In this document: positions 10,809 to 19,577 of the stretch, piece after piece
How positions within the stretch are numbered: the stretch's first letter is position 1
How the letters are laid out: every line of letters starts with the position of its first letter
Origin: Globisporangium splendens
Lineage: Eukaryota > Oomycota > Peronosporomycetes > Pythiales > Pythiaceae
Reading direction: 5' to 3'
Assembly (NCBI GenBank): GCA_006386115.1
Contig: VFIW01000004.1
Coordinates: forward strand, 372,001-436,000
DNA length: 64,000 nt
Translations under genes and position numbers: made by a program
The notes under the pieces: model-generated
The model's database searches: none
Told to the model about the DNA's origin: nothing
Seen by the model: the letters and a program-made list of their open reading frames with translations, nothing else

Positions 10809-11182
10809 GTTGTCTCGGTCTGTTTGCTTGGAGCTCTTTGTTTTCGCTTTCCAACACCAAAATGCACTCGAAGAGCGCGTATTTGACTTTTTGACATTTT
10901 CGACAGGATAGCTAATCTCATAAATGTTGCACAATTGTGGGCACAATAACAAAATGAGGGTCTTTTGCTTCAAAAGAGTCAACCCATACACTCGGAGCAC
11001 CTCTTCATTCGCCGTCCTTCTTTTGCTTCCTTCAGCACACACTCTTACTGCCACAATGAACACTCGACAACGACGCATAAAGGGACTATTATAATTGAAG
11101 TGCGGCTCTTGCTCTACTCTAATAATCTAACCTGGTTGTGGGCTTTTCAGCAATCACGTCTACGCGAAGAAAAAGTCGCTCT
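10809..11182. other. Gap between PRP31 and the first DEAD-box gene
   Basis: Promoter side of PRP31 and 3' end of the helicase. Open frame in the PRP31 phase up to 11078 without recognisable protein. No repeats seen. Confidence 0.3.
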
Positions 11183-13009
11183 CTATCTTCTGAAGCCACC
11201 ACCACGGCCACCGCCGCGACCTCCACCGAAGCCTCCGCCGCGGCCGTTCTGGTTCTGGCCGCGATTGCTGCCCGCGTGAGCTACGTACGGCGATGGCTCA
11301 ATGCCCGCGACGCCCAGCAACCCCATCTTGCTCAACGTCTTCTTCTCCAGACGCGGCACCTCCGAGAGACCGATGGACTGACTGTAGCGCTCGGCGAGTT
11401 GCACACAGCGCGGCTTGTCGATCTTCAGGCGGCGCACGTTCGAGTTGTAAAAGCCCAGCCACGCCTGGTACGATTGTTGCGCTGACTTCTCCAGCTCGCT
11501 TCCTGACATCAGCGTCTTCATGACCTTGGCGACGCGCGAGTCCTTGAGCAAACTTGCGTCCGGTGCTGCGCGCTCGGTGAGCGGCAAGTCTGCCAGATCC
11601 TTCAGGAACGGCTTCTCGAAATCCGCAAGCACCAACACGCCACGACCTTCCATCCCCGCACGCGCCGTACGACCCAGACGATGGATGTACTGGTCGCGGT
11701 CCGTCAGACCAATCTGCAGCACGAGCGAGACATCCGGGTAGTCGACACCACGCGCCGACACGTCGGACGAGAACATGACCACCTTCTTGCCCTTGCGGAA
11801 CGCATCGGCCGCCTTCGTACGTGCCGATTGGCTCTTGCGCGAGTGGATCTCCAACACGTTCGGGAACCCGGCTTCAACAAACAGTTGCGCCGCGAACTGC
11901 GCCGCACGCGCCGTCGGCAAGAACACCATCACCTTGTATTGAGGCAGCTTCATGTGCTCAGTCAAGATGTGCTCCGCGACTTGGAACAGATTATCGAAAT
12001 CACACACGATCGATTCCTGCACAGTCTGCACATTCGTCTGATGATCGTCTTCGTCGATGGTATCGATGAACTCGTAATCGGCGCGCAACGCGACCTTCTT
12101 GAGCTCTTCCGTGGACGCCGGCAACGTCGCACTGAACAGCAGCGTCTGGCGGTCCTCTGGCAACACAGCGATGATCTTCAGGATCTCCGGGCGGAAGCCC
12201 ATGTCCAAGAGACGATCGGCTTCGTCCAAGATGAGCACACTCGACTTGCCCAACTTGGACACGACGCTGCCCGTGTTCTGGCCAATGTGGTCGAGTAGAC
12301 GACCCGGGGTCGCAATCAAAATGTCCAATGGAGCGTCACCCGTGAGCGTCTTTACGTCCTTTCCGATCGAACTGCCACCGACAAAGCACGCGATGTTCAA
12401 CGAGTGGAACTTGGTGAGACGACGCGCTTCCGTCGCGATCTGCAGCGCGAGTTCGCGCGTTGGCGAGATCACGAGCACAGGCACCGAGTGTGGACGGCGG
12501 CCCTCGCGGATCATGTTTTCAATCACAGGCAGCAAGAACGCGATGGTCTTGCCGTTACCAGTCTTCGCCTTCGCGAGCACGTCTTTGCCCGCCAAGATGT
12601 GCGCGAACGTCTCGTTCTGCACGTGCGTCAATCGCTCGTACTTGAGGTCTTGCACGATCGCGCGCTTCGTCTTCTCCGAGATCTCGAGCGACGAGAAGAG
12701 CACGTCCGACAAGTGGTCCATGGTCTTCGGCGCCGAGTCTTCCTCAACATCGTCCATGTCCTCCTCATCCCCTTCTTCTTCAGCGTGCTGGCGCTTCTCT
12801 TCTCCGTTGCCATCAGCGCCAGCCGAGGATTTCTTTCGGCGGCCGCCACGTCGCGGCTTCTTCTTGTTGTCGTTGAGCTCCGAGTCCGTCGGCGTGCGCT
12901 TGACAGGTGCCGGCGGGGTGCCGTCGGTGCCGTCTTGCTTGGGTTTACGCTGGCGGTAGCGCTGCTGCTGCGGCTTGGGCTTCTGGGGAGTGGCGTCCTG
13001 GCGTTGCAT
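11183..13009 (-). CDS. DEAD-box ATP-dependent RNA helicase (MSS116-like), paralogue A
   Basis: ATP-dependent RNA helicase of 608 residues in one exon. All superfamily-2 motifs are present: motif I 'AKTGNGKT', Ia 'PTRELA', Ib 'TPGR', II 'DEAD', III 'SAT', V 'SARGVDYPD' and VI 'HRLGRTARAG'. The N-terminus (1-95) is Lys/Arg/Gln-rich and then acidic, resembling a nuclear or nucleolar leader rather than a mitochondrial one. The C-terminus ends in a Gly-rich RGG-type tail. The core closely matches the helicase at 16862-19090, including long identical stretches such as 'EDDHQTNVQTVQE' and 'SRKSQSARTKAADAFRKGK', so the two are paralogues in opposite orientation about 4 kb apart. By family it sits with MSS116 and plant mitochondrial/nuclear RH25/31-type proteins. 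Confidence 0.9.
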   Translation of the reverse strand: MQRQDATPQKPKPQQQRYRQRKPKQDGTDGTPPAPVKRTPTDSELNDNKKKPRRGGRRKKSSAGADGNGEEKRQHAEEEGDEEDMDDVEEDSAPKTMDHLSDVLFSSLEISEKTKRAIVQDLKYERLTHVQNETFAHILAGKDVLAKAKTGNGKTIAFLLPVIENMIREGRRPHSVPVLVISPTRELALQIATEARRLTKFHSLNIACFVGGSSIGKDVKTLTGDAPLDILIATPGRLLDHIGQNTGSVVSKLGKSSVLILDEADRLLDMGFRPEILKIIAVLPEDRQTLLFSATLPASTEELKKVALRADYEFIDTIDEDDHQTNVQTVQESIVCDFDNLFQVAEHILTEHMKLPQYKVMVFLPTARAAQFAAQLFVEAGFPNVLEIHSRKSQSARTKAADAFRKGKKVVMFSSDVSARGVDYPDVSLVLQIGLTDRDQYIHRLGRTARAGMEGRGVLVLADFEKPFLKDLADLPLTERAAPDASLLKDSRVAKVMKTLMSGSELEKSAQQSYQAWLGFYNSNVRRLKIDKPRCVQLAERYSQSIGLSEVPRLEKKTLSKMGLLGVAGIEPSPYVAHAGSNRGQNQNGRGGGFGGGRGGGRGGGFRR

Positions 13010-13368
13010 CGTGGGTCTCTGGCGAGGAAGACGGCGAGTTGGATTGTGATCTCGTGCTTGGATTCCTTCTTCGCCTTTTTCGTGGCACCGCTCACAACCA
13101 ACAGCCTACAACGACCCTCCAGTACCGCATACTTTCGTTCCGATACGGTACAGCACAAGTGTTGATAACCCTCTCATTAGGCTGTTTTACAAACTCACCA
13201 AAAATGCGACTGAGTGCACATTATTAAAGGCATTTACAAATAATTATAGTAAAATTGATTAGAGTTGATTGCCAGAGTATCAAGTGAAAAAGGTATTAAA
13301 ATAGGAGTAAGTTGCGGTGAAACAGGGCACATTCGCAGGATCGTTTCATGCTGAAACGGCAAAAGGAG

Positions 13369-13410
13369 TATGCAGTATCGGAGGGATCTCACTTCAGTAT
13401 TACCTTTGAG
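13369..13410 (+). repeat. Direct repeat, left copy
   Basis: 42 bp beginning TATGCAGTAT and ending in TTTGAG. It matches 14460-14501 at all but three positions, and all three differences are transitions (C/T, C/T, G/A). This suggests an old duplication such as terminal repeats of an element. Confidence 0.75.
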
Positions 13411-13837
13411 AACCACCATTTTGGATCTTTCATTTAAGGATCTCTCATTTAGTGTCAGTTAGTTGTTGTGAACAAACGAATCTGACACCATTCTTGTCAA
13501 AACTCAAGCGCAAGTCGAGGAGATGGCGGACTTCTTCTTGCTCGCGTGGGTGCTTTGTATATGTGAACGCAAGGTATGACACCTTTTGAAGCTGAAGCCT
13601 ACCCACTTTTCTTTTCTATCGAAGCGGGGCGAGGATCACTTGCGACCGAGTCGGCTTGCATAGGTTGAAAATATACCTATCTGACCCACTAAGCACTTGC
13701 ACACTCACGGCGCTGTCATTTCGCAGTCCATTAGTCGCCTGGTCTCGTAGATGCGAGGCGAAATGCAGTGAAGCTCGTTCGGCTAGTTCTCCAAGAGAAC
13801 GAAACGATCGTGCATTGCAATAAAGCAACGGCTTTCA

Positions 13838-14368
13838 CTATTCGAGTATACGGAAACAATTTCCACTTACTTTTACTGTGCTCCCGTAGCTTGTGGCTTC
13901 TCGGATTGGAGCCGCTGGTGTAGCCATGCTGCAGAGGTTACACTGAGCGTCGCCGTGGTCACAGTCCTTGTGCATGCCAACCTTTTCCTCCCCTTTCGGG
14001 TTCTTTGAACACGCAATGCGGTGCTGCCGAGCTTTTCTAAAGTGATGTTTGCCAGCGGCGCACATGACATCTTTTCCGCGGAGTGATCGATCCTCCCAAA
14101 GCGGTCTGGGTACGCCCTGACCTTCGTGTCGTCCATCAGTGCGATAATCATGCCTGCTTGGATGCTTCCAGGGTGCCATCTTTGAACCCTGGCGATGTCT
14201 GTCTGCGTAAACTCTGTACGCGCCTCCTGATCTTCTTCGCTGGCAAGGGACCGACAGAAGAAAGACTCTTCTATGGCCCGCTTGCTGTCGAAGCGCTGTG
14301 CTACCTCCAACACGTTCTTTTGCACATCGCCGAGGGACGAACAACGCGAGACTGTGTTCTAGCGCCAA
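13838..14368 (-). other. Possible decayed transposase-like fragment
   Basis: Two overlapping minus-strand frames (13838-14368 and 13873-14325) keep short protein-like stretches. One ends with a Cys/His cluster of the form C-x(n)-H-x2-C-x-H-x4-C-x2-C. In piggyBac-type transposases such a cluster forms the C-terminal zinc ribbon. No DDE catalytic region can be placed and the frame is not continuous, so the assignment is a guess from the Cys/His pattern and from the direct repeats on both sides. It could equally be non-coding. Confidence 0.2.
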
Positions 14369-14459
14369 TCTCCTTCCTCATGCCAGGTTGCACTGCGAGT
14401 TGTACTTTTTACACCATGTTTGATCATACATGTAATTATTTTGTAAGTTGAGTGTTGAA

Positions 14460-14501
14460 TATGCAGTATTGGAGGGATCTCACTTCAGTATTACTTTTAA
14501 G
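14460..14501 (+). repeat. Direct repeat, right copy
   Basis: Second copy of the 42 bp repeat at 13369-13410, same orientation, 39 of 42 positions identical by eye. It abuts the start of the 14507 gene. Confidence 0.75.
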
Positions 14502-14506
14502 AGGGG

Positions 14507-15412
14507 ATGATGGCTGTTAATTGCTGGAAATGCACGAACTCAACAGCTCGCTTGTCGAAAGTGGCGCCAAGTGGCAAAAAGCAGAAAGCCAACAAGATGG
14601 AGGAGATGGCGGCGATGCTGAACGAGTACGCCGGCGGGCTGCAGCAGTCGTTCTCGACCGTGTTCGACCGCGTGGGCCAGAGCCTGGCGCAGAGCGCGCA
14701 GATGATGCAGATGATGAACGACGTCATGGAGGCTGCGCTGCTGCAGAACCTGCGGCTGGAGTACGCGTTCGACGCGGTGGCTCGGGAGCTCGTTGCCACG
14801 ATCGAGAACTGCTCCCAGATCCTGCTTGGAGAGATCACGCTCTCTGTGTATGTTGATGGCACCAACGCTGCCGAGGCAGACGCTCAGGCTTTCGCATTAT
14901 CCATCCAGTCGTTCGCGTCATTTGACCCTGGGGAACAGCATGTTGTGCGCGTGCCGATCGAAGCGGAGCAAGTCGCTGGTCGCATTGAGCTGACCTTCCA
15001 GAGCCCCGGCACACACGCACCGCTGCACAAGAGCTTTCCACTTCGGATCTCGCTCTTCCAGACAGCTCAGCTTGAAGTTGTGCGGCGAGAAGACGTTCGT
15101 ATCAATCCAAGCACACAATGCACTTCAAGAAAGATTGCATTACATCGACTGCGTGACGTGCTGCAGCTGAGTCCATTGGACGCGATGGTGACAGGTGATG
15201 CTGGCTCGTATCGCTTTGCTGCCCAAGGACATGGCGATACGCAACTACAGAGAGCGTTCTTCCTGTCGATTTCGAGAGGCTCTGATGGCGCAGACTCGGA
15301 AGTGGCGATCGCAGCGGAGCACAATTCCGGCGAAGCCACGCAAGAAGACATTGACGCATTGCGCCTCACATGCGAAGGGCTGCTGCGTGAATTAGAAGAG
15401 CTGACGAAATAA
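14507..15412 (+). CDS. Hypothetical protein, helical N-terminus
   Basis: One open frame of 301 residues, not recognised. Residues 30-110 are Met/Gln/Ala-rich and strongly helical, probably a coiled coil ('LLQNLRLEYAFDAVARELVATIENC'-type heptads). The middle (about 110-200) alternates hydrophobic and polar residues as in beta structure. A short acidic helix ends the protein. Base composition and codon pattern match the neighbouring real genes. The first Met (14507) follows the direct repeat by five bases; the Met at 14597 opens the well-behaved helical part and may be the original start, so the first 30 residues could have come from inserted sequence. Confidence 0.6.
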   Translation: MMAVNCWKCTNSTARLSKVAPSGKKQKANKMEEMAAMLNEYAGGLQQSFSTVFDRVGQSLAQSAQMMQMMNDVMEAALLQNLRLEYAFDAVARELVATIENCSQILLGEITLSVYVDGTNAAEADAQAFALSIQSFASFDPGEQHVVRVPIEAEQVAGRIELTFQSPGTHAPLHKSFPLRISLFQTAQLEVVRREDVRINPSTQCTSRKIALHRLRDVLQLSPLDAMVTGDAGSYRFAAQGHGDTQLQRAFFLSISRGSDGADSEVAIAAEHNSGEATQEDIDALRLTCEGLLRELEELTK

Positions 15413-15630
15413 AGATGAGATGAGCTTAGTAGAAGATATCCTTGGTGCATCTACCCACGTGCACAATGCGTGGCTAAATGGCAGTGAGAGAAGAATTATT
15501 TGTTGGCAGTGAAATGCCGTATGCGCACATTGGATGTCATGTTTATTTCCATCGTTTCATCCGCAATGCACACGCCAAATGTCCCGTCCTCCACATCCCA
15601 ATGCTCATCTTTTCCTCCTTCCTTCTACGC

Positions 15631-16524
15631 TTAAGCCCATTGGCGCTTCGAGAACATGCCTCGGTCGCTGAACCACTTGTGCAAGAACCACGACTGCGCA
15701 ACGTACATGAGCGCCAGCATGCCGATCTCCAACGAAGTCCACCACATGATACGGCTGTTGTTGCTCTCTAGGGCTGCATATTATATACAAGACAAAGGGC
15801 AAAGACATCCACTTGTCAGTCCTCACATTACTCACTCATGCAGCGCGTTACTACGTACTCTGTCGGTGGCGACGTTCTCTGGATTTGTAGTAGAGCTGCT
15901 CCGACTTGATGAGCTCCAGCAGATCTTTCAGTCGGCTAAGCGACGTCGCCACGTCATCGATGTGCTCTACATGCAAAAGGATCGTAGCGTCCACATCGTT
16001 AGCCATTTTCAAAACAGCCTGCCATCATCATCATGGTTGATTAATAACGTACGCTGCTTGGCGTATTTCTCCACTTCGTCTTCATGGCCGAGATCGTTTT
16101 CGTTCGAGAGATCAAACGACGTGTAGAACTCGACGATCTTGCCCTCGTAGGCGCTGTGCGTGTTGTCCAGACAGAACTTGTAGTACCCGCCGCGGTGCTC
16201 CGACTCAAAGTTGAAGCCGTTGTGCTGCACGTCGTTGCTGTGCTGCTCGTCGCGCTCCGTCGTGACCATCTGGTCGAAGAAGTTCATGGACATGTCGTCC
16301 TCCGTCGGGGGCTGCGTGAACGGACCGTACGCCTTGAGGCGGATGTCGTACTTGTCCTGGGACTCGAGCACGCCGATCTTGAGGAACGCCGTGCGCTTCG
16401 TGCGCACGTACTCGTAGTAGCACTCCTGCGAGTACGACGCCATCTCCACGATGAACGCGTCCACCGTCGCGAGCGTCATCACCAACAGCGCCACCCCCAT
16501 CGAGAGCAGCGAGCGCGCCACCAT
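15631..16524 (-). CDS. p24/TMED (EMP24/GP25L) cargo receptor, three exons
   Basis: p24 proteins cycle between ER and Golgi in COPI/COPII vesicles and help sort cargo such as GPI-anchored proteins. Exons 16524-16053, 15966-15859 and 15773-15631 join in frame to 240 residues. A hydrophobic signal peptide ending near 'TVDAF' is followed by a GOLD domain with the two expected cysteines ('SQECYYEY' and 'YYKFCLDNTHS'). A coiled coil comes next ('RLKDLLELIKSEQLYYKSRERRHR'), then one transmembrane helix and a short basic/aromatic cytoplasmic tail. The tail lacks an obvious dilysine ending and finishes 'KRQWA', which is atypical for the family. The gene lies between an unknown gene and a divergent DEAD-box helicase. 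Confidence 0.92.
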
Positions 16525-16861
16525 CTTTACCTGTCAGCTCCCCTTCAATTACTGATCCGATAGAGCGAGGGCGACGCGATGGGGACGCGTATATCCAGAG
16601 CAACGGGTGGGTTTCGCTAGAAACGGGTCAACGGGTTTCCATCGGGTTTGACTTTTGCAGTGTCGGCCCAGTTTGACCCGAACCAGACCCACCCGTCAAG
16701 GAGTGATGGTCATAGATTGTCATTTGGTTTTTGACTACCAGGTCTCGTTGTATCCGTTTCTTACGATGAAATGAGCGCATGTGCCGTGCTCCACCCACCA
16801 TCACCATGATACCGCCAGCTCATTAGGTGAGTTGACCCAGCGGCGACGATAGCAACAGACC
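16525..16861. promoter_or_regulatory. Divergent intergenic region of TMED and DEAD-box paralogue B
   Basis: 337 bp between two divergent start codons, so both promoters should lie here. It contains the imperfect inverted repeat at 16603-16696. No TATA box is obvious. Confidence 0.35.
16603..16696. repeat. Imperfect inverted repeat built on ACGGGTGGGT
   Basis: ACGGGTGGGT at 16603-16612 is mirrored by ACCCACCCGT at 16687-16696, with a further GGGTCAA/TTGACCC pair inside. The roughly 94 bp unit could fold as a hairpin or be a MITE-like relic. It lies in a divergent promoter, so palindromic regulatory sites are the alternative. Confidence 0.55.
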
Positions 16862-19090
16862 ATGTGGCTCTCGAAGCTGACGACGCGCCGCAACGCGAAC
16901 GTGTTCACGCAGCGCCACGCGCCTCTGCACTCGTCGCGCGCGCTGCAGTACCTCACGGACACACCGTTCGCGTCGCTGCCGATCTCGGATCGCTCCAAGC
17001 GCGTGCTCACGCAGCAGATGAAGTACGAGTTCCTGACGCACGTGCAGAACGAGACGATCCCGCTGATCCTGGACGGCCAGGACGTACTCGCCAAGGGCAA
17101 GACGGGCAATGGCAAGACTATCGCGTTCCTGCTGCCGAGCATTGAGAAGCTGGTGCAGGAGAAGGAGCAAGCGCACTGCGACAAGGACACCAAGATCGCG
17201 ACGCTCGTGATCTCGCCGACGAGAGAACTCGCCAACCAGATCGCGGTCGAAGCGGAAAAGCTCACGAGCGCGCACAACATGCGCACGGCGTGTCTGGTCG
17301 GCGGCACGTCGATGAACAGCGACCTCAAGCAGCTCGCGAACCCAAAACCGCTGGACGTGCTCGTCGCGACGCCTGGACGTCTGCAAGCGCACTTGGACGA
17401 CAACAGCGGCAACATTCGTCAAAAGCTCGCGAATCTCCGTGTGCTTGTGCTCGATGAAGCGGATCGGCTCTTGGACATGGGCTTCCGGAAGGAGATCATG
17501 AAGATCATCTCCGTGTTGCCAAAGAACCGCCAAACGCTGCTGTTCAGTGCCACGCTTCCCGAGTCCACGGAGGAGCTCAAGGACGTCGCACTCCGTGAAG
17601 ACTACGCGTTCGTGGACACGATCCAAGAAGACGACCACCAGACGAATGTGCAGACCGTGCAGGAATTCGTCACGTGCGACCTGCCGACTGTCATCCCTGC
17701 AGTGGAGCACATCCTGGTCGAGCACATGCAGCAGCAATTTGAGTACAAGGTGATCGTGTTCCTGCCAACGGCACGTGCGGCGCAATTCATGGCCCAGCTG
17801 TTCGTCAAGGCTAAGTTCCCGAATGTGCTGGAGATGCACTCGCGCAAGAGCCAATCTGCGCGTACGAAAGCGGCTGATGCGTTCCGCAAGGGCAAGAACG
17901 TGATCATGTTCTCGTCCGATGTGTCGGCACGTGGCGTGGACTACCCGGATGTCTCGCTCGTATTGCAAGTTGGTCTAACCGACCGCGACCAGTACATCCA
18001 TCGTCTGGGTCGTACGGCTCGTGCGGGGATGGAAGGCCGCGGCATCTTGGTGCTCGCGGACTTTGAGACGCCGTTCCTGAAGGATCTCGTGGATTTGCCG
18101 CTCACGGAGAAGGCGATCCCAGCGGACAGTGCCGGCAAGGCGTTCCGTACGACGCAGGCGCTCACGCAACTGAAACCAGGCAGTGAATTGGAGAAATCGG
18201 CGCAGCAATCGTACCAGGCGTTCCTCGGATTCTACAACTCTAACCAGAAGAAGCTCGGTCTCGACAAGGAGACGCTCGTAGAGCTCGCCGAGCATTACAG
18301 CCACCTCGTGGGCTTGGATGAGACGCCACGTTTGGACAAGAAGATCTTACGCAAGATGGGTTTGTTTGGTGTGAAGGGTCTCGAACCAGCATCGCAGCAA
18401 GACCGAGCCAAGTTTGGCGGATCCTCGAGCGGCGGTGGTGGCTCTCGTGGAGGAAGAGGACGACGCAGCGAGAGCGAGCCAAGAGGACGATCATCGGCGA
18501 CGGAAACTTCCAGTATGCGATACGGCCGTGAACCGCGCAACTTTGGCGAGCCAGGTTCGCCTGTTCCAGAAGAAGTGGAGCGGTTTGATTCGCGATCGCA
18601 AGAACGATTTGCACGCCGTGGCGGTGGACGTCGCAGCGACTCAGCGCCTGCGTCCGCCAAGCGATTCAACTCGGACGAATCTTCCTTTGGTCGTCGTGAC
18701 GGCGGCCGAGACCGACGAGATTCGCGTCGAAGGGACTCGGCTCCACGGGAACAATTTCACTCGGAAGAGCGTCGTGGACGCGGTTCTGAGCCTCGAAGCT
18801 TCGAGGACCGTCAACCACGCCGCGATGAAGACTTTTCGTCGGCATCGCCTCCACGAGAGCGCTACCAAGGCGGTCGCGACTTGAACAAGCGTGAAGGCGG
18901 ACGGGAACCACGTTCTGAACGCCGTGAAGGAGGATCGGCTCGTTTCAGCGGTCCAGAGCGTGGACGCTCGTCCCCAGCACGAAGTTCTCGTGGACGAAGT
19001 GGTAGTTCCCCACCCCGGACGTCGCACCGCCGTGACCGTGGAGAACAGCGATCGCGTGAACGAAGCGAGCGATTCGGAAGAAAGTTCTAA
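16862..19090 (+). CDS. DEAD-box RNA helicase (MSS116-like), paralogue B with likely mitochondrial presequence
   Basis: 742 residues, one exon. The N-terminus (MWLSKLTTRRNANVFTQRHA) is basic, hydroxylated and free of acidic residues, as expected of a mitochondrial targeting peptide. The helicase core carries motifs 'GKTGNGKT', 'PTRELA', 'TPGR', 'DEAD', 'SAT', 'ARGVDYPD' and 'HRLGRTARAG'. A family-specific C-terminal extension follows, then about 200 residues rich in Arg, Ser, Gly and Glu (RS/RGG repeats) likely to bind RNA non-specifically. Compared with paralogue A (11183-13009), the two ends differ completely while the core is highly similar, suggesting duplication followed by divergence of targeting. 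A role in organellar RNA splicing or translation is known for MSS116 itself and only inferred here. Confidence 0.92.
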   Translation: MWLSKLTTRRNANVFTQRHAPLHSSRALQYLTDTPFASLPISDRSKRVLTQQMKYEFLTHVQNETIPLILDGQDVLAKGKTGNGKTIAFLLPSIEKLVQEKEQAHCDKDTKIATLVISPTRELANQIAVEAEKLTSAHNMRTACLVGGTSMNSDLKQLANPKPLDVLVATPGRLQAHLDDNSGNIRQKLANLRVLVLDEADRLLDMGFRKEIMKIISVLPKNRQTLLFSATLPESTEELKDVALREDYAFVDTIQEDDHQTNVQTVQEFVTCDLPTVIPAVEHILVEHMQQQFEYKVIVFLPTARAAQFMAQLFVKAKFPNVLEMHSRKSQSARTKAADAFRKGKNVIMFSSDVSARGVDYPDVSLVLQVGLTDRDQYIHRLGRTARAGMEGRGILVLADFETPFLKDLVDLPLTEKAIPADSAGKAFRTTQALTQLKPGSELEKSAQQSYQAFLGFYNSNQKKLGLDKETLVELAEHYSHLVGLDETPRLDKKILRKMGLFGVKGLEPASQQDRAKFGGSSSGGGGSRGGRGRRSESEPRGRSSATETSSMRYGREPRNFGEPGSPVPEEVERFDSRSQERFARRGGGRRSDSAPASAKRFNSDESSFGRRDGGRDRRDSRRRDSAPREQFHSEERRGRGSEPRSFEDRQPRRDEDFSSASPPRERYQGGRDLNKREGGREPRSERREGGSARFSGPERGRSSPARSSRGRSGSSPPRTSHRRDRGEQRSRERSERFGRKF

Positions 19091-19577
19091 CTTCTCCCTG
19101 AGTCTACACACAAAGAAACCGATTTCGTAGGATTTGACTAGAACCCATAGACCATTTGACTAACTCGCACACGCATAACTTCAAGACAAAACAGATCATT
19201 CTTTCCAGCATAACGACACTAGTGGCATTTCTTTCTCCCTGTCCCAGAGCACGCCAACGCCAGCATGGTCGCTGAGGCGCTGTCTGCTTGGCGCCAAACT
19301 CAACAACGCAAAGTCTGCTCATCGTGAGTTTTCTGCGTGGAAATGTTGAGCAGGAGCCGTTTATACAGCACTGTATGCGCGATGTCCTCAGCAATGAAGT
19401 CGTCCTGACAGTTGCCACTCGGAGCGAACGAGGAATCGCCGCAGCCGCGATCCCACTAAAGGATCCAGCTAGCGCCTAGACGAATGCGACGGTTTTTCTG
19501 GTAGATCTTGGATTAGCATCAATTAGCATACATGACGCTCTAAGCGATGAATATCAAGTAGAGTTCTATTCTACGCT
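19091..19577. other. Gap between convergent helicase and C69 genes
   Basis: 487 bp. It contains a 63-codon open stretch at 19288-19479 without an ATG start and with no recognisable protein, and a tandem ATTAGCAT pair near 19512-19530. Nothing supportable as a gene. Confidence 0.3.

Larger units (their letters stand above)
13010..14506. other. Gene-poor segment bounded on the inside by a 42 bp direct repeat
   Basis: 1.5 kb with no convincing intact gene. It holds the helicase promoter side, an AT-rich stretch around 13200-13300, two copies of a 42 bp direct repeat 1.09 kb apart, and between them a weak Cys/His-rich frame on the minus strand. The right repeat copy ends 5 bp before the ATG of the next gene, so an insertion may have displaced that gene's original upstream region. 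Confidence 0.45.

Noticed and set aside
16823..17968. 381-codon minus-strand open frame
   Set aside because: Shadow of the DEAD-box helicase core; the same kind of shadow occurs opposite the paralogue.
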